From Ostreococcus mediterraneus (taxonomy: Eukaryota; Chlorophyta; Mamiellophyceae; Mamiellales; Bathycoccaceae): a DNA stretch of 64,000 nt. Below, one piece after another: positions 1 to 9,162 of the stretch. The stretch spans positions 393,909-457,908 of the forward strand of contig WMKK01000009.1 of assembly GCA_012295225.1 (NCBI GenBank), in the 5' to 3' direction. Made by a program: the position numbers and the translations under genes. The notes below the pieces were generated by a model. The model worked only from the letters and a program-made list of their open reading frames with translations, did no database searches and was not told the DNA's origin. Position 1 is the first letter of the stretch; each line of letters begins with the position of its first letter.

Positions 1-17
1 GACACGCGCGCGATTCC

Positions 18-1706
18 ATGGGGTCGTACGCGTCGATGTTCACCGCGCGCGCGGTGCGTCCAGGGTCGCGTCGCGTCGCGTCGTCGTCGTCGTCGTCGTC
101 GTTGTCGGCGGCGCGTCGCGCGTGCGGCGCGCCTCTGACGACGGTGGGTGGAGCGGCGGCGGCGCAGGTTCGGGCGGCGGCGCGCCCGGCGCCGAGGGCG
201 AGCGCTGGCGCCGTGGATGCCGATGCCGATGGCCACGCTGACGCGACGCCTGCCGCGTATCAGCTGATTACGTTTTTTCGCTTCGCTCGGGTGGATGATC
301 CCGAGGCGGAGGTGGAGCGACATCGCGCGCGCATCGCCGAGCGCGGGTGGGACTTGCGCGGACGGATATACGTGAACGAGCAAGGGATAAACGCGCAGAT
401 GAGCGGAAAGGGGCGAGATGGGGAGGAATACGCGAAGTGGGTTGAGTCTGATGCGCGGTTTGCGGGGATGCGGATATCGGTGTATCCGATGGAGGAACAG
501 GCGCACCCGAGGCTGGCGTTGCGGTACAAGCCGAATTTGGTGCAACTCGAGGGCGGGACAAATCATTTGCCGTTGACGAATCCAGAAGCGCGTGCGAAGC
601 CGCTCACTCCGGAGGAATGGCATGAAAATTTGAAGAAAGTGAGCGCTGGGGGTGAAGATGCACCGTTACTACTTGATGTGAGAAATGGTTACGAGTGGGA
701 CGTCGGGCACTTTCGAGGCGCCGAGCGACCGGTTCAAGAGTCTTTTCGAGAGACAGTGTACACGAATGTCCAGGAAGGCCTTGGGCCGTTAGCAAAGGTT
801 GATAAAGATAAACCAATCATGATGTATTGCACGGGTGGCATTCGATGCGACGTGTATTCGACAGTTTTGCGCGAGCAGGGCTACAAGAATGTCTTCACCC
901 TCGAAGGCGGCGTACAGGCGTACTTTGACAAGTTTGGTAAACGAGACGATCAATTGTGGGACGACCACTTATTCGTTTTTGACAGTCGACTTGCGATGTC
1001 ACCAGACGGGCGCCCGAGCGCGGAGCTCGGCGAGGCAGCGGCGACTTTGCGTTGCTATTGTTGCGGGCAAAACACCGCGCCGCCGCCGCATCGCAATTGC
1101 CCCAACGTCGATTGCAACCGTCTCTTCTTAGTTTGCGAAGGCTGCAAGAACAAGCTCGATGGATTTTGCTGCGAAGCTTGCACGAAAGCCACGCATATTC
1201 GACCAGCCCTCGTCGTACCCGGACGTTATCAAAAGTACAGGGCTTATGATTCAGAAGAAAGTCGAGCGTCGAGACGTGGGCCTGGACGCCGGTTACGAAA
1301 AGAACGCCGCCGAGAGCGCCGTAAGCTCGAGCTCGCGGCGTACGTCCTCGAACACATGACAAACGCAGATGAAGATCGCGCCCGTTTGGTTCAGTCGAGT
1401 GGTGGCACATTCGCCGACCGCACTCGCAGCCTCGTTCAAGCAAAGCAAACAATTGAAACGGATTCCGACGTAGACACCGAGTCTGACAATGACGACGATT
1501 CTGACGATGGGTCTGAAGAAGGCCGTGCGATCAATCCCGCGTTGAGTAGATATAGCAAACAACGAGCCACTCTTCGTGAAGCCTTTGCGGTTCTCGCAGA
1601 AAATGAAAGAACGCCAGAAAACTTGGTGAAAGCCGCCGAAGACATTGCACTGGAACGTTCGCGAATGAAAAAAGCACCCTTTGAACAGGAAGCGCCAATG
1701 ATGTAG
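18..1706 (+). CDS. TrhO/UPF0176-like rhodanese protein, probably organellar
   Basis: 562 aa from the ATG at 18. Residues 1-75 are rich in Ala, Arg and Ser with few acids, like a plastid or mitochondrial transit peptide. Residues ~82-175 match the N-terminal domain of the bacterial TrhO/YceA family, which hydroxylates uridine 34 of some tRNAs; residues ~200-315 are a rhodanese domain with the active-site loop CTGGIRC (Cys at residue 271). A cysteine-rich segment with several CxxC pairs follows (~345-390), as in longer plant and bacterial members. The C-terminal ~170 residues are a basic stretch and then an acidic low-complexity stretch of unknown role. The tRNA-hydroxylase role is inferred from the family; a generic sulfurtransferase is the alternative. 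Confidence 0.8.
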   Translation: MGSYASMFTARAVRPGSRRVASSSSSSSLSAARRACGAPLTTVGGAAAAQVRAAARPAPRASAGAVDADADGHADATPAAYQLITFFRFARVDDPEAEVERHRARIAERGWDLRGRIYVNEQGINAQMSGKGRDGEEYAKWVESDARFAGMRISVYPMEEQAHPRLALRYKPNLVQLEGGTNHLPLTNPEARAKPLTPEEWHENLKKVSAGGEDAPLLLDVRNGYEWDVGHFRGAERPVQESFRETVYTNVQEGLGPLAKVDKDKPIMMYCTGGIRCDVYSTVLREQGYKNVFTLEGGVQAYFDKFGKRDDQLWDDHLFVFDSRLAMSPDGRPSAELGEAAATLRCYCCGQNTAPPPHRNCPNVDCNRLFLVCEGCKNKLDGFCCEACTKATHIRPALVVPGRYQKYRAYDSEESRASRRGPGRRLRKERRRERRKLELAAYVLEHMTNADEDRARLVQSSGGTFADRTRSLVQAKQTIETDSDVDTESDNDDDSDDGSEEGRAINPALSRYSKQRATLREAFAVLAENERTPENLVKAAEDIALERSRMKKAPFEQEAPMM

Positions 1707-1870
1707 TCGACGATGATGTAAAACAAAAAGAATTCTTTATTCATTATTATAAAATGGTCACTCGGAGTCGAATAGATGATGCTCTCGAGTTTTCTGATGT
1801 ACCATATTTTACAGACAAGCACTTATTATTCGTAGTTTTATTGACGCAGCCGTCGAGGCGCATCTGCGCC

Positions 1871-3298
1871 TCAATTCGGCGGACGAACCGTAATGGATAA
1901 AATATTGTTCCCAATAGGTTTCATGTGTAATGCGTTTTTAGCAGCCAGCGCATCGAGCTCATTTCGGAAGTTGACCACGCCAATTCCCGTACACAAACCA
2001 GTCCATTCGTCTCGAAGAACTTGCGCGGAGATGATGGCGCCGTATGGCGAGAAAAGTTGGTACATCATCAACTCATTGGCAGTGATCGGTAAATTCTGTA
2101 CACATGTCATGTAGAAACTCGGTGGTGATCTGTTCACAGTTTGTTGCGCCGAAAATCCAGGGGGATAAAGCGATTGCATATTTGGCTGCTGCTGCTGCTG
2201 TTGCGCGTATTGTCTCGACGACGTTCCGTTCTCGTGTGGGGCGTCAAAGCGCGACGGCGATGAACCGAGTATTGCCGCGGCAGCAACGTCCTCCTCACTT
2301 GGTGCAAAGACACCGAGCAAATCGTTGAGACTGTTGCTTGAAGTAATAGTCTTGATCCCCATGCTGTTGAACATGTCGTTGAAGTGCATTTCGTCGTGCG
2401 CCGAGTCGTCTCGTCGAGGCGCCAACTTCGCTGGTGCCACTATCGGTGTCGGCAGCGCTGATTGTGATACGAATGACGATGTCTGCGGCGGTGAAGAACC
2501 TTGCGCGCGCTTGTTTTTACCTTGAGGCTCAGCATAACGCACGACGAGTGGGGTAGACACGCCGACCAACATTCGACCGTTGCCGAGCGTCACCGCATCC
2601 GTGGCTTCGGAATCTCGTAAGAAACGAATCAACGCCCCACTTGACGTGCTCTTATTGGCATGTAATAAACGACATTCGATAATGTGTCCGAATTCGCTAA
2701 AGTACGTCTTCAAGTCATCATGTGTCCAATTCGGAGGCAGTCCCTTGACGTAAATGTTATCGCTCGGCGGCGCGTTTGACGTCGGATTCGCGTCGTCGCT
2801 TTCACCATCCGTATTCGCAAACTTCACCTCCAACGTCTTCCCAGCGTACTCCTTCCCATGAAATTTCGCAATCGCATCCGCCGCCTTATCCACCTCTGCA
2901 AACTTGACAAATCCAAACCCCCGACTGCGATTCGTGCTCACGTCGCGAATCACGCAACACGACCGCACCTCCCCGCACGCCTCAAACAACCGTCTCAACA
3001 TCAACTCATCGATACGATCCGATATATTCTTCACGTACAAATTCGCATGCGTCTTCATCATCGTCATCGACGACGACCCACCACTCGACGCCCACGAGCG
3101 AGCACCACTGCGCGGAGACGACCCGGATCCATCCCCATCCTCATCCGTCGCCCGTCGTCTCGCGCGGTCGAACGCCCCGCGCCCATCGTCGCCACACGTC
3201 ACGATATCCCGCGGCGCCGAACGCGCGAGCACCGCCGCCGCCGCCGCCGCCACCGCGTGTCCATCGACACCACCGCCGTGCATCGTCATCGCCTCCAT
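1871..3298 (-). CDS. RNA-binding protein with three RRM domains (ELAV/Hu-like layout)
   Basis: 475 aa from the ATG at 3298; the frame stays open to 3334 but only with a GTG. Three RRMs are visible: one near residues 86-160 (RNP2 NLYVKNI, RNP1 RGFGFVKF), a second soon after at ~180-255 (NIYVKGL), and a third at the extreme C-terminus at ~395-473. The last two are separated by a ~140-residue linker rich in Ser, Pro and Gln. Two close RRMs, a linker and a terminal RRM is the ELAV/CELF layout, whose members bind U- or AU-rich mRNA and control splicing, stability or translation. The exact orthologue cannot be named. RNP1 of RRM2 is weak (GALIRF), so RNA contact may rest mostly on RRM1. The gene is divergent from the farnesyl diphosphate synthase gene. 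Confidence 0.82.
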   Translation of the reverse strand: MEAMTMHGGGVDGHAVAAAAAAVLARSAPRDIVTCGDDGRGAFDRARRRATDEDGDGSGSSPRSGARSWASSGGSSSMTMMKTHANLYVKNISDRIDELMLRRLFEACGEVRSCCVIRDVSTNRSRGFGFVKFAEVDKAADAIAKFHGKEYAGKTLEVKFANTDGESDDANPTSNAPPSDNIYVKGLPPNWTHDDLKTYFSEFGHIIECRLLHANKSTSSGALIRFLRDSEATDAVTLGNGRMLVGVSTPLVVRYAEPQGKNKRAQGSSPPQTSSFVSQSALPTPIVAPAKLAPRRDDSAHDEMHFNDMFNSMGIKTITSSNSLNDLLGVFAPSEEDVAAAAILGSSPSRFDAPHENGTSSRQYAQQQQQQPNMQSLYPPGFSAQQTVNRSPPSFYMTCVQNLPITANELMMYQLFSPYGAIISAQVLRDEWTGLCTGIGVVNFRNELDALAAKNALHMKPIGNNILSITVRPPN

Positions 3299-3986
3299 CG
3301 ACGTCGCCGTCCTCGCGCGCGCGAATCGAATCACACCAAATCACACCAATCGCCCCGACGCGCGTCGCGAATATTCCGCGCCGACGCCGATGGTCGAGAT
3401 CCTCGTCGCCGCGCCCGCGCTCTGTCGACGCTCGACGCACCGCGCGCCGACGCCGTGACGCGTTAAAAAAATTCCCACGCGCGCGACCGAGGCGGAGCGT
3501 CGCGCAGTCGCGCCCACGCGCGCGCGCGCGCGCGACGACGCGCGCGCGCCCCAAACGTCGCTTCGCACCGTCGTTTCGCGCGCGCGCGGGCGTCGACCGC
3601 GGACTCGCCCGCGGCGTTCGCGCGCGCGCACATCGGCGTTCGGTGGCGCGTCGTATGACGTCGGGGCGCCGTCGGTGGGGTTTATCGATGGGTGATAAAC
3701 GTAAAAGTGATGGAGAGATGGCGTAGTGTGACTGCGTCTCGTAGTGTGCGCGCGCGCGCGCGTGGGGTGCGCGTGGGTCGATCGGTCGGTCGGTCGGTCG
3801 GTCGGTCGATCGGTCGATCGATCGGACAATCGATCGATCGGACAATCGATCGTCGCGATGCCGGGCGCGCGGCGGCGTCGACGCCCTCGGGCGAGCGATG
3901 GATTGGATTGCTTTTGTGTGTTTGAAACGATGGGTGCGTCGCGAGTGTGTCGCACGCCGCACGGACGCGCGAGTGTGTCGGACGCC
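3299..3986. promoter_or_regulatory. Shared upstream region of the RRM gene and FPS
   Basis: 688 bases between two divergent start codons. No independent gene is supported. It contains alternating CG tracts near 3515-3550 and 3747-3762, which could in principle adopt Z-DNA, and a GGTC/GATC tandem array at 3776-3853. Both promoters must lie here. The 3' part is also open in the FPS frame, with in-frame ATGs at 3858 and 3930. Confidence 0.6.
3776..3853. repeat. GGTC/GATC tetranucleotide array
   Basis: The unit GGTC is repeated about eight times and then grades into GATC units and two copies of a GACAATCGATC-type element. The array sits just upstream of the possible early FPS start codons. Such arrays are prone to length change between strains. 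Confidence 0.85.
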
Positions 3987-5033
3987 ATGGGAAGCGGAGA
4001 TGATGATAAGAAAGCCTTCATGGCGGTGTTCGATGAACTCGCGGGTGGGCTCGTGGAGGACGAGGTGAGGGATGGACAAGTGGCGATCGCGGTGGCGTGG
4101 ATAAAGCGCATGATTGCGTATAACGTGCCGCACGGGAAGCTTAATCGGGGACTTGCGGTGGTGGATGGTGTGCGGGCGTTGAAGCAAGCACAAGGTGAGG
4201 ACGTGGATGCGGATACGATGAAACGAGCGATGGTTGTCGGGTGGTGTATTGAGTTTTTACAAGCGTACTTCTTGGTGGCGGATGACATCATGGATGAGAG
4301 CGTGACGCGAAGAGGACAACCGTGCTGGTATAGACAACCGGATGTGAAGATGACGGCGATCAACGATGGTATTTTACTTGAGATGATGTTGTACAAGTGC
4401 TTGAAGAAGTACTGCAAGGGCTTGGAATGCTACGGTGACCTCGTGGAGTTGTTCCACGACGTGACGTACCAAACGGCGAGCGGTCAGTTGATTGATTTAA
4501 TCACCGCCCCGATCGGCGAAGTTGACTTGAGCAAGTACACTATGGAGGCGTACATGCGCATTGTCACGTATAAGACGGCGTTCTACACGTTCTACCTCCC
4601 GGCGGCGTGCGCCATGCGCTTGTGTGGTGTCAAGGATGAGTCGGCGTACGAAAAAGCGAATGAAATTTGCATTAAACTCGGACAATTCTTCCAAATCCAA
4701 GACGATTATTTGGATTGCTATGGTAACCCGGAAGTCATCGGGAAGATTGGCACGGATATCCAAGACAACAAGTGCGGCTGGTTGGTTGTGCAAGCGTTGT
4801 TGAAGTGCAACGAAGATCAAAGAAAGATCATCGAAGACAACTATGGGAAGAAGGATGCGGAGTGCGAGAAGAAGATCAAACAACTCTATTTGGATCTTGA
4901 TATCGAGGCTGTGTACAAGAAATATGAAGAAGAATCGTACGCTGACCTCAAGGCGATCATGGAAGACCAAAAGGTGTTGCCTGAAGGTCTCTTTGGCGCC
5001 ATGCTTGCGAAGATCTACAAGCGCCAAAAGTAA
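3987..5033 (+). CDS. FPS: Farnesyl diphosphate synthase
   Basis: Condenses dimethylallyl/geranyl diphosphate with isopentenyl diphosphate to make farnesyl diphosphate for sterols and prenylation. From the ATG at 3987 the protein is 348 aa, the usual length. The first aspartate-rich motif DDIMD is at residues 99-103, followed by the RRGxxCWY signature; the second, DDYLD, is at 239-243. The C-terminus YKRQK fits the eukaryotic cytosolic family. Earlier in-frame ATGs at 3858 and 3930 would add 43 or 19 residues; the 43-residue extension is arginine-rich and could be a mitochondrial presequence. The start at 3987 was chosen because family homology begins just after it. Confidence 0.93.
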   Translation: MGSGDDDKKAFMAVFDELAGGLVEDEVRDGQVAIAVAWIKRMIAYNVPHGKLNRGLAVVDGVRALKQAQGEDVDADTMKRAMVVGWCIEFLQAYFLVADDIMDESVTRRGQPCWYRQPDVKMTAINDGILLEMMLYKCLKKYCKGLECYGDLVELFHDVTYQTASGQLIDLITAPIGEVDLSKYTMEAYMRIVTYKTAFYTFYLPAACAMRLCGVKDESAYEKANEICIKLGQFFQIQDDYLDCYGNPEVIGKIGTDIQDNKCGWLVVQALLKCNEDQRKIIEDNYGKKDAECEKKIKQLYLDLDIEAVYKKYEEESYADLKAIMEDQKVLPEGLFGAMLAKIYKRQK

Positions 5034-5118
5034 TATTTTTATTTAATAATACAGACAGCTGAAGATTGATTTAAAACGTTCGTGCGCGCGCTACGTAAAC
5101 ACACATACGATTACATTT

Positions 5119-6486
5119 TTACGTAAACATCGGGCTTGAAGGAGTGCTAAGCATGCTACTTGGAGTGGAGTGTGCCATTTCGCGCTCACTCTTCGCGGCT
5201 CGCATCGAGGCTTCCTCCATGGCTTCAAAGAGCTTTTCGTGATAGTCGCGCACCACATCTCGCAATTCATGGTACTTGCGCACAAGAGCGTCCATATCAC
5301 GATTGTGATTTTCAATTAGGGCTTTCGTTTTCTGCTCAATCATAGCGAGTTGGCTCTTGTTTTCTTCTTCCCTTGCGCGCTGAGAACCCACTCGGGCTTG
5401 TGTCGCGGCGAGTTCATCTTTCGCAGCTTGTAAAGCCGCGAGTGCAGCTTCTTCTTTGAGTTTTCCTTGAGATTTCAACCGGGTCATCTTTTCATCCAAA
5501 CTTTGTTTCTGACGCTGAAGTTGTTCGATTTTGGCATCCAACTTCCAGATTTCTTCTTCCTTCTCCACCGTCTCAGCCTCTAACGCTCGTAATTTGGCTT
5601 CAGCTTCCTCTTTGCTTTTGACATCCGCTTCAATTTCTTGCATAAGTGCGATTGCTTCCTTTAAATTCGCCTCGGCCTGTTGCACTTGTGCAATTTTTTC
5701 CTGAGTTTCTTTGAGTGTACGCTGATTTTCTTCCTCTTGTTGCGCCTCGCGCTCGCGTTGCGCTTCATCCTCACCCATTTGACTCGCCTGCTCGGCTTCA
5801 AGCGCTTCAAGTTCTTTACGCATGGCTTCCTCTTTTTCCAATGCTTCTCTGAGTTCCTCTTCGACTGCTGCCAGTTCGGCATCTTGCTCAGCATCTTTAA
5901 GCTTGATTGCCGCAATTTGTTCCTCTAAACTTGCCAACTCGAGAGCCTCTTCTTCGGGATTTGAGTCGCGAGCTGCGGCTTCTTGCTCAGCGACCAGCGC
6001 TTTCAAACGCGCATTTTCTTCTTGTGCCTCCTTCAGAGAGCGTTCGATTTCTTCTTGTTCTAATAACTCATTTTCATACTCAATCAAACGCTCTTCTCTG
6101 AACTTTGCAAAGTTGATAATCGCGCTTAAATTTCTTCGCGTGCGCCCGTACTCAGGCTTGAAGATATCCTTCAACCCAAAGTCATCAATCCCGACCCCTT
6201 CCGCGAGCTCTCGCATCGCTCTAATAAACGCCAAATTCGGTATCGCTTCGAGATACATTTCTGGATTTTCTAATTGCGCCAAGGCCTCTTCATTTATCTC
6301 TGAACGCGTCGCCGCGTCCACGCCCGTTAATATTTCAAGCAAACCTTCATACGCCGTGCGTATAGCATCGTGCGTCGGTCGCAGCAAGTCCCGTTCGTCC
6401 AGCCTCACGTCCAACTCTCTCAAGCACGCCAGGATCTCCGAGTTACTTAAGATTGGGAACGAGTACGTCGGCGTAGGTGTCGTCAT
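5119..6486 (-). CDS. NUF2: Kinetochore protein NUF2
   Basis: 455 aa. NUF2 pairs with NDC80 in the outer kinetochore complex that grips spindle microtubules. Residues ~1-140 match the NUF2 calponin-homology head: the opening YSFPILSNSEILACL, the segment LRPTHDAIRTAYEGLLE, and RNLSAIINFAKFREER at the end of the head. The rest to ~440 is an almost unbroken Glu/Lys/Gln-rich coiled coil, as expected for the rod. The ATG at 6486 (MTTPTPTYSF) is preferred over the one six codons upstream because the head follows directly. It is head to head with the LARP6-like gene. Confidence 0.92.
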   Translation of the reverse strand: MTTPTPTYSFPILSNSEILACLRELDVRLDERDLLRPTHDAIRTAYEGLLEILTGVDAATRSEINEEALAQLENPEMYLEAIPNLAFIRAMRELAEGVGIDDFGLKDIFKPEYGRTRRNLSAIINFAKFREERLIEYENELLEQEEIERSLKEAQEENARLKALVAEQEAAARDSNPEEEALELASLEEQIAAIKLKDAEQDAELAAVEEELREALEKEEAMRKELEALEAEQASQMGEDEAQREREAQQEEENQRTLKETQEKIAQVQQAEANLKEAIALMQEIEADVKSKEEAEAKLRALEAETVEKEEEIWKLDAKIEQLQRQKQSLDEKMTRLKSQGKLKEEAALAALQAAKDELAATQARVGSQRAREEENKSQLAMIEQKTKALIENHNRDMDALVRKYHELRDVVRDYHEKLFEAMEEASMRAAKSEREMAHSTPSSMLSTPSSPMFT

Positions 6487-6742
6487 GTCCCTCGCGCGAT
6501 TCAAACGACCGTTCGTCCGCGCGGTGGTGGAGCTCGCGGATTACTCGCGTCTATCGACAACACCAACGCGTCGCGTGCGGACGAACGACAGAAACGACAA
6601 TATACGTCTCGTGTGCGTTCAAATGCGCGTGCGCGTGCGTACGTGCGTACGTGCGAACGTGTGCTACGTCGTGATGAGCGTGTGCTGGTATGACGCTGCG
6701 ACGCCACACACACGAGACGCGCGAGCGGCACAACGCGACGCC

Positions 6743-7816
6743 ATGGCTGACGGCGACGGCGCGTTGCGCGTCGACGACGAGGTTGATGCGACCGTTCCCG
6801 ACGTAGTAGCAGATGCTTCGCGCGCGTCGGCGGATGCACCGAACGCTGCGGCCGCGTCCGAGGCGGCGCTGGCGGCGTGCGTAAAACAACTCGAGTGGTA
6901 CTTTAGCGACAATAACGTGGTCACCGACGCGTGGTTGCGCGAGCGCATCGCTGCAGATGTCGATGGTTGGGTGCCTTTGCGCGTGATGTGCTGCGATTGT
7001 CCAAAGTTGGCCAAGCTGGTGCGCGCAGCGGCGAAGTCGAAGGATGTCGAGACGGCGTGGCCAGCGGTGGTCCCGCTCGCGTTCAGAACAGTGCCGAGCG
7101 TCGTGGTGGAGATGAACGAAGATGGGACCGCGGTGCGACGCATAGAACCACTACCGGATATTGATTTGGAAGCGACGCAGGCGCGGACGACGGTGGTGGA
7201 GAACTTCAAGACGACAAACGCCGACTGGCGCGTGGAGGATATCAAAGAAATGTTTTCGGCGGCTGGAGAAGTCGTAAACGTGCGCGTTAGACATCCCGGG
7301 CAAAAAGCACTCGAACTTGAAAAGCCTCTTGGTTTAGATTTAGTCGTCACGCAGTCGTCTAGGACGCATGCACTCGTGGAGTTTGCGAGCGAGGGCGATG
7401 CTGCAAAAGCTGTACAAATGTTGGACAACTCAAACGATTGGAGAAACGGTATGCGCGTCAAGCTTTTGGTGAAGCCAGGGGCGAAGAAAAAGAAGATTAA
7501 GAATAAGCCCACCAAAACAGAAGCCAGTCCGCGTGAAGATGGCGAGGAAGGAGAAAATGACAACTCTGATGACCCGAAACCACTGAAGAAGGAACGTCGA
7601 CAGAAAAAAGATTACTCAAAGTGGGCTTCAGCAGGCGCGTTTAAGGAGAATCAAACGTCGATGACGATCATCGCCGATGACCCGGATCACGGGACGATTG
7701 CGAATGACTTAGCTCGCAAACTCGTCGTTAAAAAGCAGCCCACGATGCCAGCGGAGGATGGTTCGCCGGGCTTTACGCGCGTGCGCACGTCGCGAACAGT
7801 AGACAGTGAACTCTAG
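6743..7816 (+). CDS. La-related RNA-binding protein, LARP6-like
   Basis: 357 aa from the ATG at 6743; the longer open frame upstream is antisense to NUF2 and was not used. A La motif lies at ~35-110, with QLEWYFSDNNVVTDAWL and later GWVPLRVM, and an RRM-like domain follows at ~140-235. The C-terminus carries a SUZ-C-like DGSPGFTRVRTSR near residue 345, the hallmark of LARP6. In animals LARP6 binds a 5' stem-loop of particular mRNAs; plant members bind poly(U). A lysine-rich segment after the RRM may be a nuclear localisation signal. Its 3' end is 37 bases from the convergent GatC-fusion gene. Confidence 0.85.
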   Translation: MADGDGALRVDDEVDATVPDVVADASRASADAPNAAAASEAALAACVKQLEWYFSDNNVVTDAWLRERIAADVDGWVPLRVMCCDCPKLAKLVRAAAKSKDVETAWPAVVPLAFRTVPSVVVEMNEDGTAVRRIEPLPDIDLEATQARTTVVENFKTTNADWRVEDIKEMFSAAGEVVNVRVRHPGQKALELEKPLGLDLVVTQSSRTHALVEFASEGDAAKAVQMLDNSNDWRNGMRVKLLVKPGAKKKKIKNKPTKTEASPREDGEEGENDNSDDPKPLKKERRQKKDYSKWASAGAFKENQTSMTIIADDPDHGTIANDLARKLVVKKQPTMPAEDGSPGFTRVRTSRTVDSEL

Positions 7817-7853
7817 AATTCATAGATTATTACAATACGAGTAGTACATTTCT

Positions 7854-9086
7854 TTAACCGACGTTGGCATCCGTGAGCGAGGCGCACGTGCATTGTCCAG
7901 CGCTCGTCATCATGGGCGCGCCTTTCCAGTTTGCGCCCTTCGAACCGTCGGTGCCCAAACCTTGTGAAACATCTTCCCAAATTTTCTTCTTCGCCACCTT
8001 ATTCACGCCGTGTGGTTCAATATTCTCAGCGTCTCCCCACGTGATACGCTCACCAGGAGTCGATCCTTCAGGGGCCACGAGGAGTTCGACATTTTCATGT
8101 GCCGCGTCAGACGCCGCGAGCAACATCCCGTTTGATTTCACACCCGCCATATTACGAGGCTTCAAGTTCGCCACGACGACAACAAGCTTACCTAACACAT
8201 CATCCTTACTCATATACTGTGCCAAGCCCGAACAAATCAAACGTGGTTCGCCTTCGCCGCATTCTACGGTTTCAATATACAACTTGTCGCTCTCCGGGTG
8301 GTTTTCGACGCTCAATACCTTTCCAACCTTCAACTCCATACCGAGCAAGTCTTCGGTCAACTCTGCGCTCGCCACCGACCCACCCGATGCTGCTGACGCC
8401 GCATCTGCGCTCGCCCCGCTCCCAAAGTCCGTCCCTACGCTTCCGCCCGCCGCCGGCACCTTGATGAACGGCGCCTCCCAGTTACTACTCTCTTTCAACA
8501 TGGCTTCAATATTATCAAACTCCACGGGTTCATCTTCGCGCATCCAATCTTCCGCCATCAAATTTTCTCTCCCAGGCGCTTCATACTCCTCGACGTCCGA
8601 TAAATCTAACTCCCGAAGCTGTCCAAACCAATTAATGATCCCGTGCACCTTTGGCGTCCAGTCTGCGATTTCCTCGTCGGTGATGTCCATCGCCGCCATC
8701 TCTGCGAGCGCGCGCAAATCCGGTAACGGCGGCAACGGCGGTAAATCTTCCGGCGCTACGCGCTTAATATTCACCGTCGTCGGGTTCTGCTCTTCATCGA
8801 GCTTTATCGGCGTCGATTTCGCATCGAAAGCCGCTGGGCGCCAGGACGTCCTTGACGACGACGTCGTTCGCGCGCGTCGCCACGCGCTCTGACGCGCCGC
8901 GGGTGCCGAGGCGGAGACAGAAATCATATCGGTCGATGCGCGTGCGCGTGTCGTGACGTGCGCGTGTCGTGGTGCGTGTGCGAGCGCGAACGAATGGCGC
9001 GCCACCACTCGCAAGGGTTTCCTCGCGACACCGCGGGTCAACAGACACATCGCGCGACGGTCCATCTTCCCCCGGCGTCGGCACAC
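7854..9086 (-). CDS. GatC fused to an EMAPII-type tRNA-binding domain
   Basis: 410 aa. Residues 1-~90 are rich in Arg, Ala and Ser and look like an organelle targeting peptide. Residues ~122-210 match GatC, the small subunit of Glu-tRNA(Gln)/Asp-tRNA(Asn) amidotransferase (LRALAEMAAMDITDEEIADW; later NLMAEDWMREDEP). After a Gly/Ala/Ser linker (~211-242), residues ~247-410 are a tRNA-binding OB-fold of the Arc1p/EMAPII/TyrRS-C type (VGKVLSVENHPESDKLYIE; LKPRNMAGVKSNGMLLAAS). GatC normally stands alone at ~100-150 aa. The fusion would give organellar GatCAB its own tRNA-binding arm; that role is inference. The reading frame runs unbroken through linker and both domains. The start is uncertain; ATGs exist at 9086 and 9065. 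Confidence 0.88.
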   Translation of the reverse strand: MCRRRGKMDRRAMCLLTRGVARKPLRVVARHSFALAHAPRHAHVTTRARASTDMISVSASAPAARQSAWRRARTTSSSRTSWRPAAFDAKSTPIKLDEEQNPTTVNIKRVAPEDLPPLPPLPDLRALAEMAAMDITDEEIADWTPKVHGIINWFGQLRELDLSDVEEYEAPGRENLMAEDWMREDEPVEFDNIEAMLKESSNWEAPFIKVPAAGGSVGTDFGSGASADAASAASGGSVASAELTEDLLGMELKVGKVLSVENHPESDKLYIETVECGEGEPRLICSGLAQYMSKDDVLGKLVVVVANLKPRNMAGVKSNGMLLAASDAAHENVELLVAPEGSTPGERITWGDAENIEPHGVNKVAKKKIWEDVSQGLGTDGSKGANWKGAPMMTSAGQCTCASLTDANVG

Positions 9087-9162
9087 GCGCGCGCGCGTCA
9101 GACCGCGCCGACACCGCCGCGGGACGACGCGAGGGAATACGTTTTAATTTTCACGCTCGCGC

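Noticed and set aside
3515-3550. Alternating CG tract as a Z-DNA or origin element
   Set aside because: Such tracts are common in this GC-rich genome; nothing beyond composition supports it.
5822-6742. In-frame extension of the LARP6-like frame
   Set aside because: It runs antisense through NUF2 and has Ser-rich shadow composition. The La domain begins right after the ATG at 6743.
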